Positions 20,178 through 28,894 of a DNA stretch of 64,000 nucleotides are shown here, one piece after another. The DNA lies in assembly GCA_018396535.1 (NCBI GenBank), contig JAGTQC010000005.1, positions 94,523 to 158,522 on the forward strand, written 5' to 3'. A program made the position numbers and the translations under genes. Within the stretch, counting starts at the first letter, position 1. Each line of letters starts with the position of its first letter. The notes below the pieces were generated by a model, which saw nothing but the letters and a program-made list of their open reading frames with translations, made no database searches and was not told where the DNA came from. The DNA is from Candidatus Bathyarchaeota archaeon (GTDB lineage: Archaea; Thermoproteota; CALKCG01; B24; DRYS01).

Positions 20178-21155
20178 TTGTGGGATTTAATATACGGGTT
20201 TACATGCATACTTGGAGGCATAACCCTCCTATACATGAGCTCGGGTAGGGTCGTCGGATATGCGTCTAGGCTAGCATACATTCTAAACCTGAGTAAGATA
20301 TACCTCGGAATGGGTATCATTGCCTTCATAACAGCTCTACCAGAGTTGATAACCTCTGTAGTAGCAGCTACATACGGTGCCTCACCCCATATGGCGTTAG
20401 GTGATGTGGTTGGCTCAAACATATACAATGTACTAGTTGTTATAGGTGTATGTGGGCTAGCTAAGAAGAGATTAAACGTGGATCGCTATGCTTTAAGAAA
20501 GGAAGCTTCGATTATGCTAATCCTATCCACCACCCTTACTCTACTACTCCTCCTAACGCGTAGGTTAACCTCATGGATATCATCCATATTCCTACTAGTA
20601 TACCCAATCTACCTGTACCGCTCTATAAGATCTATAAATAGGAATGAACTACTAGCTAATGGAGGCTGTAGACATGGTAAACATAGATGTGAAGCTATCG
20701 GCTATCTAGCTATGATGATAGCTTATGGTTTAATCCTTGTAACCGGTGCATACATACTAGTATACGGTGCTATGGTTATAACAGATACCTTAAGGTTAAG
20801 TCACCTATACGTTGGTATGAATATACTATCATTAGGATGTACAATTCCAGAAATAGCTGTCTCTATAACCGCAACGTTTAAGGATGAATACGATATAGCC
20901 TTCGGAAATGTTATAGGAGATAATATAATAACAATAACATTAGTGCTAGGTATAATAGGTTTAATAGCTCAACCAGAAGTTACTCTAAGAGATATAATAT
21001 TCACTATGCCATTCATGATATTTGTAATAATTTTAGTCTTAATCATAAATGAATACTTTAAAAACATTGAGAAAATACCTGGATTAGCTATAATAGCACT
21101 AACCATAGCATTATACATTCTAGAAACAATATTCTTTCATACATCTATCTTGTAG
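20178..21155 (+). CDS. CaCA-family Na+/Ca2+ exchanger-like membrane protein
   Basis: Two alpha repeats: TALPELITSVVAATYGASPHMALGDVVGSNIYNVLVVIGV and SLGCTIPEIAVSITATFKDEYDIAFGNVIGDNI. Confidence 0.85.
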   Translation: MWDLIYGFTCILGGITLLYMSSGRVVGYASRLAYILNLSKIYLGMGIIAFITALPELITSVVAATYGASPHMALGDVVGSNIYNVLVVIGVCGLAKKRLNVDRYALRKEASIMLILSTTLTLLLLLTRRLTSWISSIFLLVYPIYLYRSIRSINRNELLANGGCRHGKHRCEAIGYLAMMIAYGLILVTGAYILVYGAMVITDTLRLSHLYVGMNILSLGCTIPEIAVSITATFKDEYDIAFGNVIGDNIITITLVLGIIGLIAQPEVTLRDIIFTMPFMIFVIILVLIINEYFKNIEKIPGLAIIALTIALYILETIFFHTSIL

Positions 21156-21167
21156 TATATACGTTAC

Positions 21168-21790
21168 ATCATTGAGATAACGAACGTTGCAAATGAATCT
21201 ACAGATATATTTCTCTTACAGAACGATTTACGTGTACTTTACGATGAGGTTTTAGAAGGTAGAAAAACATTAGGTAATACCGTGAATGTATTATGATGAG
21301 TGTAAGCTCAAACTTCGGTAACAAGTTCAGTGTTGCCGAGCTTCACTATTCCTACTTATGCTTCCGGTACAGATACTGCTTAATAGCATACCCTATGGCT
21401 TCTCCTAGCCGACAATACCTATAGATGAAGTTGACTATAAAGCCTAATAAAGTAGGATATAAAATTCATTAAACTGTTCATGATTTATCTCAGACCAGTC
21501 AGTTCTCTACCCAGCTCTATAACATTCTTATAATGCTTTTCATTTCCCACTCTTCTAAACAGCTATTCTAGACATCTGGTTTATCGAATTCTCGCTTCAC
21601 AAACCATCTTAATCTTTGCTATTAGAACAAACAAGACGCCGATAACATTAGCTGAAGCTACTAAAAGCTGGCTCCACAAAAGATATAGCTATCGTTTAAA
21701 ACAAACACCTATTCCGCCTAAGATGATCGGAATATACCTTACAAAAACTATGAGACTCATCCAAAATGTTATCGCTACTATCTTTCTAAA
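21168..21790 (+). pseudogene. MgtA-type P-type (Mg2+) ATPase, C-terminal remnant
   Basis: Conceptual pieces across stops/frameshifts: IEITNVANESTDIFLLQNDLRVLYDEVLEGRKTLGNTVNVL**; MSVSSNFGNKFSVAELHYSY; LNSIPYGFS*PTIPIDEVDYKA; KFIKLFMIYLRPVSSLPSSITFL*...ILASQTILIFAIRTNKTP, in the same order as in MgtA C-termini. Confidence 0.82.
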
Positions 21791-22152
21791 CTCAGAAGAT
21801 GAAATATCGATCGACTCTTTCTAGAAGATCTGTAGAGAAGCATAGAATACCCGCCTAACCACTACCAAATAATTCACGTTTTATAAGGAAGATAAAGTTA
21901 ATGCTATACCTTACAGAGCCTAAGAATATTATGGGAAGCATGAAGCTTAGCTTATTTTAAAATATGTAGACATCTACCAAAACAAATTGTAGAGAATGTG
22001 AAGAACAAGAATATCTTCCATCAAAATCAAACTCTAAAATAAGGAAGAAATACTTCAAGCTAGACGTAGTTAAAGAATTCTACTTGTTTTTCTTAGGCAT
22101 CTCTAATATACATAGATGTTATTCATAGTTTACTAAACCCTCTAAATAGCTA

Positions 22153-22665
22153 TAGTATTGGTGTTAATTTCACTTCCACCCCCTCTTCATCTGTATGAAG
22201 CTCAGCATTTAGTAGTGGTGTTTTCGGTTTTACTCCTTGGAGAAAGATTGCTCCGTATATCTCCCTGACGATTAAATGCGTGTCGGCTTTAAAGTCAGCA
22301 ATCTTGAGGTTACGCCTTAAAGCATCCTCATGAACAAAATGAGGCGGAAGGATAATGGCGCATCCTCCCTGGCTGTTACCATGTCTAGGAAACGAAACCT
22401 TCCAGTAACGTAGCCAACCACGTCTCCCTCCTCAAACTTTGGAAAAGCGTATTCAAGTGTGGCTATATCACCGCTTATGTCAATGACCCTCAGCGCTAAT
22501 CCTATCCTTTAAGATCCTCCTCTCTTCAGACCTCTCCCTTATGAGTAAGCGCTTCGTGAAAGATAGAATCCTATCTCTATTCGTGTAAAGCACAGCATAA
22601 CCATAACGCGGACACGAAACTAAGCCAAACCGAATCCACGTACCACATTTAGAGTAAAACTCCAT
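22153..22665 (-). pseudogene. Degraded gene for a Zn-ribbon-type hypothetical protein
   Basis: Three consecutive out-of-frame coding stretches: MEFYSKCGTWIRFGLVSCPRYGYAVLYTNRDRILSFTKRLLIRERSEERRILKDR; ALRVIDISGDIATLEYAFPKFEEGDVVGYVTGRFRFLDMVTAR; GCAIILPPHFVHEDALRRNLKIADFKADTHLIVREIYGAIFLQGVKPKTPLLNAELHTDEEGVEVKLTPIL*. Confidence 0.75.
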
Positions 22666-22707
22666 ACCCAGCTACTCAGAACAAAATTATTCGTAAAGGG
22701 TCGAACC

Positions 22708-22932
22708 CTAAAATTTCATTATTTCATCTGAAAATTGCTTAAGATTTATTTTTAACTTTTCATAGTATTCTCTACCTTTCTCGGTTATTTCCCATATTTC
22801 CAGAGAGGTATCCTTTCCTATATATCCTTCATTTATCAGCTTCCATCTTCCCCACCTTATATGGTTCACGCATCTATTTTCTTTGACCGAGAGCAACATT
22901 TCAAGATCCTTTAGCTTAAGCTTATTTTTCAT
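22708..22932 (-). CDS. Small winged-helix protein (Mrr-N-terminal-like)
   Basis: VNHIRWGRWKLINEGYIGKDTSLEIWEITEKGREYYEKLK wHTH/ITEKG pattern; 74 aa, inside a decayed region. Confidence 0.45.
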   Translation of the reverse strand: MKNKLKLKDLEMLLSVKENRCVNHIRWGRWKLINEGYIGKDTSLEIWEITEKGREYYEKLKINLKQFSDEIMKF

Positions 22933-23141
22933 CTTCTTAAAACACCTATTATCATAGACTTGGTAACGTTAATGATATTTTACCCAGATCTATTTAATCA
23001 GTTTCCTTCTCTCTTGTACACCAGATGAGAGCATACTTTTAGATTGGCAAGTATTAGTCCAGGCAGCTCTTCGTTAAAGATATTTGAGCTTGCTTTCTTC
23101 AGAATCGAGATAATATCTTTCTAAATTCGCATATCAAGCTC

Positions 23142-23326
23142 TTAGGAAATTGAATATGTAGCCTTGGCCCTGGCGGTGGAGAGGTCGAATGGAACATGCC
23201 TAAATATTGCGCATAGGTTAGTAGCGTACTTTAGAACTCTAGCCCTAGAAAGGCCTAGGCTCTTCAAGTAGTCTATGAAGAACATTAATATTCCACCATA
23301 GGGCAACTGGCTCAGCTTAGACCTAT
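23142..23326 (-). pseudogene. Fragment resembling the N-terminal domain of an archaeal tyrosine recombinase/integrase
   Basis: RSKLSQLPYGGILMFFIDYLKSLGLSRARVLKYATNLCAIFRHVPFDLSTA... SAM-like core-binding-domain pattern; no start, truncated; next to a tRNA. Confidence 0.5.
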
Positions 23327-23434
23327 CGGTTTCAAGCCCCCCTCAACATTACGTATATCCGCATTCACACTAAACTCTGTACTCGAAGACTTGAAAAAGG
23401 AGGCTATGTAGGACTCCAGAATTAGGGGTGATGG

Positions 23435-23508
23435 AGCCTCGGGCGGGATTCGAACCCGCGACCCGCAGCTTACGAGGCTGCTGCTCTACCAGGCTGAGCT
23501 ACCGAGGC
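23435..23508 (-). tRNA. tRNA-Thr (anticodon CGT)
   Basis: Reverse complement GCCTCGGTAGCTCAGCCTGGTAGAGCAGCAGCCTCGTAAGCTGCGGGTCGCGGGTTCGAATCCCGCCCGAGGCT; 7-bp acceptor, anticodon stem GCAGC/GCTGC with loop CTCGTAA, T-loop TTCGAAT. Confidence 0.93.
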
Positions 23509-23907
23509 TCTATACTTTACTTCTATTTTTCGGAAATTTATTCTTTAACCCTAGCTGTGTATGAGAGTCTTGATACCGGTTCTCTATACTCTCCTTCTAT
23601 CTATAGGTATATCTACCGGTTTTCTTTTGAAGCTGGATTGTATTATGCAGTTAACTACTTCTTACTCTTTCTACAGCTTCCACCATATCTTCCATGAGGA
23701 TTCTTTGAATTCTATCCTATTATATCTAGATCCTGATCTACCCCGTTTCTCAGTAGATGAGAGTACATGTTCTCTAGAGTATCTACTTCGGAATATCCTA
23801 TCTCGATTTCTCCATTCTATTAGTCTAGGATTATCCTACTCCCAGCTAGAGTTATCTTGATCGTCGTAGGGTTATCCACTAGACCTGTCTGTACCACCAT
23901 CTAAATA

Positions 23908-24294
23908 CTATTCTCGATTAATACTACTGTTTACTAAATCCTCTACTTCTTCAGCTTTATGTAGTACTAATGGTAAATATTATGATATAGTTTGATTCAT
24001 TAATACGTTTCGCATAATATATGCTTTCCATGTTTGTAAGTTTCTAAATCTATATCTCTATGGGTGTGGTGAGGTGTACATATGCATATTACACCGTGAT
24101 TGCTTAGATTGAGTATATCGTTATAGTCTACGAACCATTTTGCATTATTCCTCTCTCTTTCACTCCTAGCTAACTCTTATTTTATCACATACATCTACGA
24201 GTTTAGCATTCTCCACCCTATTTATACCATCCATATGTGTACGTCCTATGCATCTAAGCTCTACTATACTAAATCCTATCATAGCTATGATAGG
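23908..24294 (-). pseudogene. Gfo/Idh/MocA-family oxidoreductase, N-terminal remnant
   Basis: Pieces: CIGRTHMDGINRVENAKLVDVCDKIRVS*; NNAKWFVDYNDILNLSNHGVICICTPHHTHRDIDLETYKHGKHILCETY**; LPLVLHKAEEVEDLVNSSINRE*, in the order of Gfo/Idh N-terminal domains. Confidence 0.75.
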
Positions 24295-24391
24295 CCTCGA
24301 TTATTCATGGATATAGGAGGTATAGTTTGGTAATACATAATCTGAATGAAGCTTGAATTCTATAGTGTTAGAGTAGGGTTGGTTAACTATT

Positions 24392-24826
24392 TTATAGATC
24401 TAGTATAAACCGTGCTTTCACACCTTCTTCATCTTTATAAACCTTCATCTGATGGTATGTTACAGCTTTGATACTAGTCTTAGATATATGTCTTCTAGGA
24501 TCGTATACTTCACCTAAGATACGTGCTCTAAGCTTATACATATCATCCTCCATACCTATATACTCTACATCTATTTTAGAAGCTAGGAATCCATCTATAT
24601 CAACCATTATTAATAGCTTCTCAAGCCAATCGTATAATAATGCTTCTAGATCCTCCCCCTCAGCTTCGATTATCCTCTCATCCCTAGGCTCGATTAGACT
24701 AGTATCAGTTATAACTTCGTAGAGAGCTAAACCTGCATTCTCGTAGCATTCTTCATAGCTTCCACCATAAGCTTCTATATAGGCATCGGCTGAATGCTCT
24801 AGGAATCTAAACCCTCCCATACCCAT
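24392..24826 (-). CDS. Archease
   Basis: GFRFLEHSADAYIEAYGGSYEECYENAGLALYEVITD...VKAVTYHQM-type C-terminus (IKAVTYHQMKV). Confidence 0.92.
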   Translation of the reverse strand: MGMGGFRFLEHSADAYIEAYGGSYEECYENAGLALYEVITDTSLIEPRDERIIEAEGEDLEALLYDWLEKLLIMVDIDGFLASKIDVEYIGMEDDMYKLRARILGEVYDPRRHISKTSIKAVTYHQMKVYKDEEGVKARFILDL

Positions 24827-24830
24827 CCCT

Positions 24831-25907
24831 TCATCTACTCATCAACATTCTAAGCTTCTCCTTGAATTTAAGCCTTGCATCTACTTCTTCTTTAAGTCTA
24901 CCTATGATAGCTATATCTCCGGGATCAACTCCTCTTAACTCAGCTAGGTATAGAGAAGTCATATCTCCTACATATACTAGGCTAGCTATACAAGCTAGCC
25001 TAGATGAACCGCTACCCCAAACCTCTATTAAATCCGATACCCTATCATGTAGAAGATTCTTAGTAACTTCCATCCTAATCCTAGCCTCCTCGGATTCTAG
25101 TATAGATCTTAGAAGTATAACAGCTATGTTACTAGGCCTGAATCCGTTATCCTGGTAGGCTACTATCTCGTTATGGTGGAGTTCAGGTATACTAGCATCG
25201 ACTGCGTAGACTTTACTATTCTCGTTAAACTGGGTTCTCCATCTGAAAGCTACGGAGCTTATAGACTCCCATCCATATATGATCGGTAGCTTATAAAGTA
25301 CTCTATACGCTATATGTTTAGCTATATTACCCTCCTCTACCGTTACTGATGGTGCTAGCCTACTTCTAAGCATTTCTAAAGCTTTCAGAGTATCTTGAAG
25401 CTCATCTTTAAACCTACCTGAATCTAGTATGTTAGCTTCTAGAAAAGCTAGGGTTGAGGATAGCATAACGCCTAGAGCTGCTCTAGGCTGGTATCCTCTA
25501 GGTACCTTTATATGCGGTACACCTAGATTATAGCATAGCTCTTCTAGTAAGCCTCCAGAACTTAAGCCTACTATCCTAGCTCCAAGCTTGAAGGATCTGT
25601 AAGCTATACTTAAAGCCTCCTCTGTATCACCTGAATAGCTTAAGACGAGTACTAGTATATTCTTATCGATGAAGTTTGGAGGATTGTATCCTCTAATCGT
25701 GTAGACTGGTATACGACACCATTCTCTAAGCCAATCTGAGGCTAAGCCTCCTACGATAGCTGATCCACCCATACCTGCGAATACTATACCACTCGGCCTC
25801 CATCCATCGAGGTAGCTTGATGCATCGATCTTGAAGCCTATATCCGCCCCCATCTTATACTGATCTACAGATTCCAGTATCGCTTTGAATACAGGGTTTA
25901 GATCCAT
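24831..25907 (-). CDS. Bifunctional phosphoglucose/phosphomannose isomerase
   Basis: GIVFAGMGGSAIVGGLASDWL...VLVLSYSGDTEEALS...GWESISSVAFRWRTQFNENSK...PELHHNEIVAY. Confidence 0.92.
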   Translation of the reverse strand: MDLNPVFKAILESVDQYKMGADIGFKIDASSYLDGWRPSGIVFAGMGGSAIVGGLASDWLREWCRIPVYTIRGYNPPNFIDKNILVLVLSYSGDTEEALSIAYRSFKLGARIVGLSSGGLLEELCYNLGVPHIKVPRGYQPRAALGVMLSSTLAFLEANILDSGRFKDELQDTLKALEMLRSRLAPSVTVEEGNIAKHIAYRVLYKLPIIYGWESISSVAFRWRTQFNENSKVYAVDASIPELHHNEIVAYQDNGFRPSNIAVILLRSILESEEARIRMEVTKNLLHDRVSDLIEVWGSGSSRLACIASLVYVGDMTSLYLAELRGVDPGDIAIIGRLKEEVDARLKFKEKLRMLMSR

Positions 25908-26058
25908 ACCTCTGCAACCCCTACTCTATCTTGGATATTTAGCGTAATACCTTATCGAAGAATATAAACCTCTGTAGGAGCTGGGGTTTTGATAGAGTTA
26001 ATTAGGAGTGTTAGCTATATCGGTGAGGTTAGTTTAAATATAGCTGGAGGTTTGGTAG

Positions 26059-27075
26059 ATGGGTTTCGAGATAGGCTTAATATATGCTACGATCCTATCT
26101 CTAGCATCATCGTTCTTAGCGACTCTTATAGCTACACCTAGGATAGCTGAATTCAATAAGCGTCGTGGTATAGTCGGTGTCGACTACCATAAGCCTGGTA
26201 GGCCTGAGATACCTGAGATGGGTGGTTTATCCATGCTTATAGGTCTATCTATATCTAGTATGGTAATCCTAGTCCTCTATCCATCAAGCTTCTGGTATAC
26301 CTTAAGCTTCATACTCACTGTGCTATCGGTTGGCTGTGTAGGAGTAGTGGATGATCTCTTAGGTTTAGGTGCTAGGGTTAAGCCATTATTAACGTTTATA
26401 GCAGGTTTAGTACCGGTTCTCCTTAATATACCTGCATACCCGAAGATCTATGAGGGATACCTATCCGTACCATTCGGTAGGATTAGGATAACGATACTAT
26501 ACAATCTACTCCTACCTATAGGTATAGCTGTATCCTCTAATACTATGAATATGTGTGATCCTGTTAACGGTGTTATGGCTGGTTCATCGATAATCATATC
26601 GTTAACCCTACTCTTAGCTTCACTATTCACTGATAGATTTTATGCTTCACCCTATATAGCATCCATACTAGGATGTGCTCTAGCCTTCTACATCTATAAC
26701 AGGTATCCGGCTAGGGTGTTCCCAGGGGATACTGGTACCCTATCGCTGGGTGCTGCTATAGCTTATGCATCCGTTATAGGAAGGCTAGAGTTTATAGCTT
26801 TAATAGCTATGCTTACACAGATACTTAACGCTCTATTCACCTTGATAAGCTTAGGGGGTTTGATCGAGAGGAGGAGTATAAGCGAGAGACCTGTACGTGT
26901 ACTCGATGATGGGCGTATAGTAGCTAGCGTTAACCCTCAGGCTCCCATAACCTTAACTAGGATGTTCACAGCTTCTAGACCTATGAGTGAGAGGGAGGTA
27001 GCCTACTCCTTCTTCATACTTACAAGCTTCTCATGTATACTAGCTTTGATTACTATACCTTTGATACCTAGGTGA
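26059..27075 (+). CDS. Glycosyltransferase family 4 (UDP-GlcNAc-1-phosphate transferase/MraY-like)
   Basis: Polytopic; VDYHKPGRPEIPEMGGLSML, VGVVDDLLGLGARVKPLLTF, MNMCDPVNGVMAG, FPGDTGTLSLGA. Confidence 0.88.
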   Translation: MGFEIGLIYATILSLASSFLATLIATPRIAEFNKRRGIVGVDYHKPGRPEIPEMGGLSMLIGLSISSMVILVLYPSSFWYTLSFILTVLSVGCVGVVDDLLGLGARVKPLLTFIAGLVPVLLNIPAYPKIYEGYLSVPFGRIRITILYNLLLPIGIAVSSNTMNMCDPVNGVMAGSSIIISLTLLLASLFTDRFYASPYIASILGCALAFYIYNRYPARVFPGDTGTLSLGAAIAYASVIGRLEFIALIAMLTQILNALFTLISLGGLIERRSISERPVRVLDDGRIVASVNPQAPITLTRMFTASRPMSEREVAYSFFILTSFSCILALITIPLIPR

Positions 27076-27081
27076 TTAGCT

Positions 27082-27333
27082 ATGGTTAGGTTAGGATTCT
27101 TCCTGAATATACTATTCGCTTGGCTCCTCCTAATAGTACTATCATACCTAACTATCAATGTAATAGCATCGATAACTATCCCAGATGGATATATATTCAA
27201 GCTTATCGAAGCTATAGTTAAAGCTCTATCGGTAGCTATACTCCTAGCTCTATGGCTTTATACGTGGAGGAGGATTTCTAAGCTATACTTCGAGAAGCTT
27301 CTGAAGGGTAGGGTATCGGTATCCAGCTTCTAG
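27082..27333 (+). CDS. Hypothetical small membrane protein
   Basis: 83-aa ORF with two hydrophobic segments, same direction as flanking genes. Confidence 0.5.
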   Translation: MVRLGFFLNILFAWLLLIVLSYLTINVIASITIPDGYIFKLIEAIVKALSVAILLALWLYTWRRISKLYFEKLLKGRVSVSSF

Positions 27334-27386
27334 CGATATAGTTATAAGCATCGATTTCATCCTCTACCAGTACCAGTGTATAGGTT

Positions 27387-27854
27387 ATGCCTAGCTGGGG
27401 ATACTCTCTTAAATCTCTGAATCTAGATCCTGAGAGGACTGCTATAGCTTCGCTTAGAGATGTAGATATGAGTATGAAGAAGGCTGTAGAGGTATGCTCA
27501 TCGATAAAGGGTTTAACTCTAGAGGAGGCTAGGAGGCTTTTAAGAGATGTTATAGCTTTGAAGAAGCCTATACCTTATAGACGGTACTTTAAGAAAGGAT
27601 CGCATAAACGTCAACTTCAGGAGTGGCATAGTGGTGGATACCCTGTTAAAGTATGTCGCTATCTACTTAAACTACTGGATTCTGTAGAAGCTAATGCTGA
27701 GCATAAGGGTCTCGATACTAGTAGACTTGTTATAGTTCACGCTGCTGTTCATAAGGGTAGGAGGATACCTAGATATATGCCTAGAGCCTTCGGTAGAGCT
27801 ACTAGATGGGGTAGGCAATTGGTGCATGTAGAGATAGCTGTTCGTGAATTATAG
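27387..27854 (+). CDS. rpl22: 50S ribosomal protein L22 (uL22)
   Basis: MSMKKAVEVCSSIKGLTLEEARRLLRDVIALKKPIPYRRYFKKGSHKR...GLDTSRLVIVHAAVHKGRRIPRYMPRAFGRATRW. Confidence 0.95.
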   Translation: MPSWGYSLKSLNLDPERTAIASLRDVDMSMKKAVEVCSSIKGLTLEEARRLLRDVIALKKPIPYRRYFKKGSHKRQLQEWHSGGYPVKVCRYLLKLLDSVEANAEHKGLDTSRLVIVHAAVHKGRRIPRYMPRAFGRATRWGRQLVHVEIAVREL

Positions 27855-27971
27855 AGTGTTCTCCGAGTATCTATCAGAAGATCCTAGTCTATGCTGCCGG
27901 GTTTAACATATACCGGTTCTCAAAGCTTTAAACACTGCTTTCAACGCTACCCTATCTAGAGGTATCGGATT

Positions 27972-28517
27972 ATGCAGTCTGAGAAGGGTGGTTATATATT
28001 CGAGGATCTAGGCTGTACGGTATCTGATGAAGAGTCTGAGCAGGCTGAGAGGGAGCTTAAACTACTCTTATTCGAGAAGGGTCTACTCGAAGATATCCTA
28101 TCTAGTATACAGGATGCTGGATCGATAGATCCATCGGATAGGGAGAGGATCTATAGGAAGTATGATGATCAGCTTAGATCTATAGAGGAGCGTATAGGTA
28201 GATGTAGACTCGTAGTTAAGCTTAGGAAGCTTGAACTCGGTAGGATGAAGCTTCTCGATATGCTGAGAGATAGGCTTGAGAATTTAGATAGGGAGATTAT
28301 GGAGATCCGCTCAACTCTAGGTAAGCAGAGGAGGGAGTCTAGAACTAAACCTGAGGTTGTGGAATCTAAGCAGGCTAGGAGTCGTGTAGCCGAGGCTAGG
28401 GGGGTTAAGCAGGTAGAGGTGGTAGAGGATTTGGGGGAGAGGGATGAGCTTCAGAAGCTTCAAGAAGATATAATGGCTACCTTAGAGAAGCTTGAACAGT
28501 TGGATCTCGAGCTTTAG
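27972..28517 (+). CDS. Hypothetical coiled-coil protein
   Basis: 181-aa ORF rich in K/E/R/L heptad-like sequence. Confidence 0.6.
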   Translation: MQSEKGGYIFEDLGCTVSDEESEQAERELKLLLFEKGLLEDILSSIQDAGSIDPSDRERIYRKYDDQLRSIEERIGRCRLVVKLRKLELGRMKLLDMLRDRLENLDREIMEIRSTLGKQRRESRTKPEVVESKQARSRVAEARGVKQVEVVEDLGERDELQKLQEDIMATLEKLEQLDLEL

Positions 28518-28522
28518 CAACG

Positions 28523-28894
28523 TTATCCTCCTAGATGCTTCTCGATAACCCTCCTCAACCTATCCTTCGATAGTAGCCCTTCTATACGTTCTACGAGTAC
28601 TCTATCCTTGAATACTATTATCGTAGGGATAGCTGTTATACTATAGGTTACCGCTAGGATCCTACCGAGGGGTTTATCTACGTTAACCTTACCGAACGAT
28701 ACTCTCCCACTATACTCTGAAGCTAAATCCTCTATGATAGGTGCTAGTAGCCTACATGGCATACACCATTCAGCCCAGAAATCTATGACTACCACACCAT
28801 CCCTTCCTATAAACCTCCTATACTCTTCTAGAGATTCTTCACCTAGCTCACGTATAGGCTCCATACCATCCCCCCTATACCGCAACCATAACAA
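28523..28894 (-). CDS. Thioredoxin
   Basis: VVVIDFWAEWCMPCRLLAPIIEDLASEY...YSITAIPTIIVFKDRV. Confidence 0.93.
   Translation of the reverse strand: MLWLRYRGDGMEPIRELGEESLEEYRRFIGRDGVVVIDFWAEWCMPCRLLAPIIEDLASEYSGRVSFGKVNVDKPLGRILAVTYSITAIPTIIVFKDRVLVERIEGLLSKDRLRRVIEKHLGG

Noticed and set aside
23428-23860. + strand ORFs at 23428-23697 and 23561-23860
   Set aside because: The first runs through the antisense of tRNA-Thr (MMEPRAGFEPATRSLRGCCSTRLSYRG is the translated tRNA complement). The second is low-complexity and lies in a decayed region.
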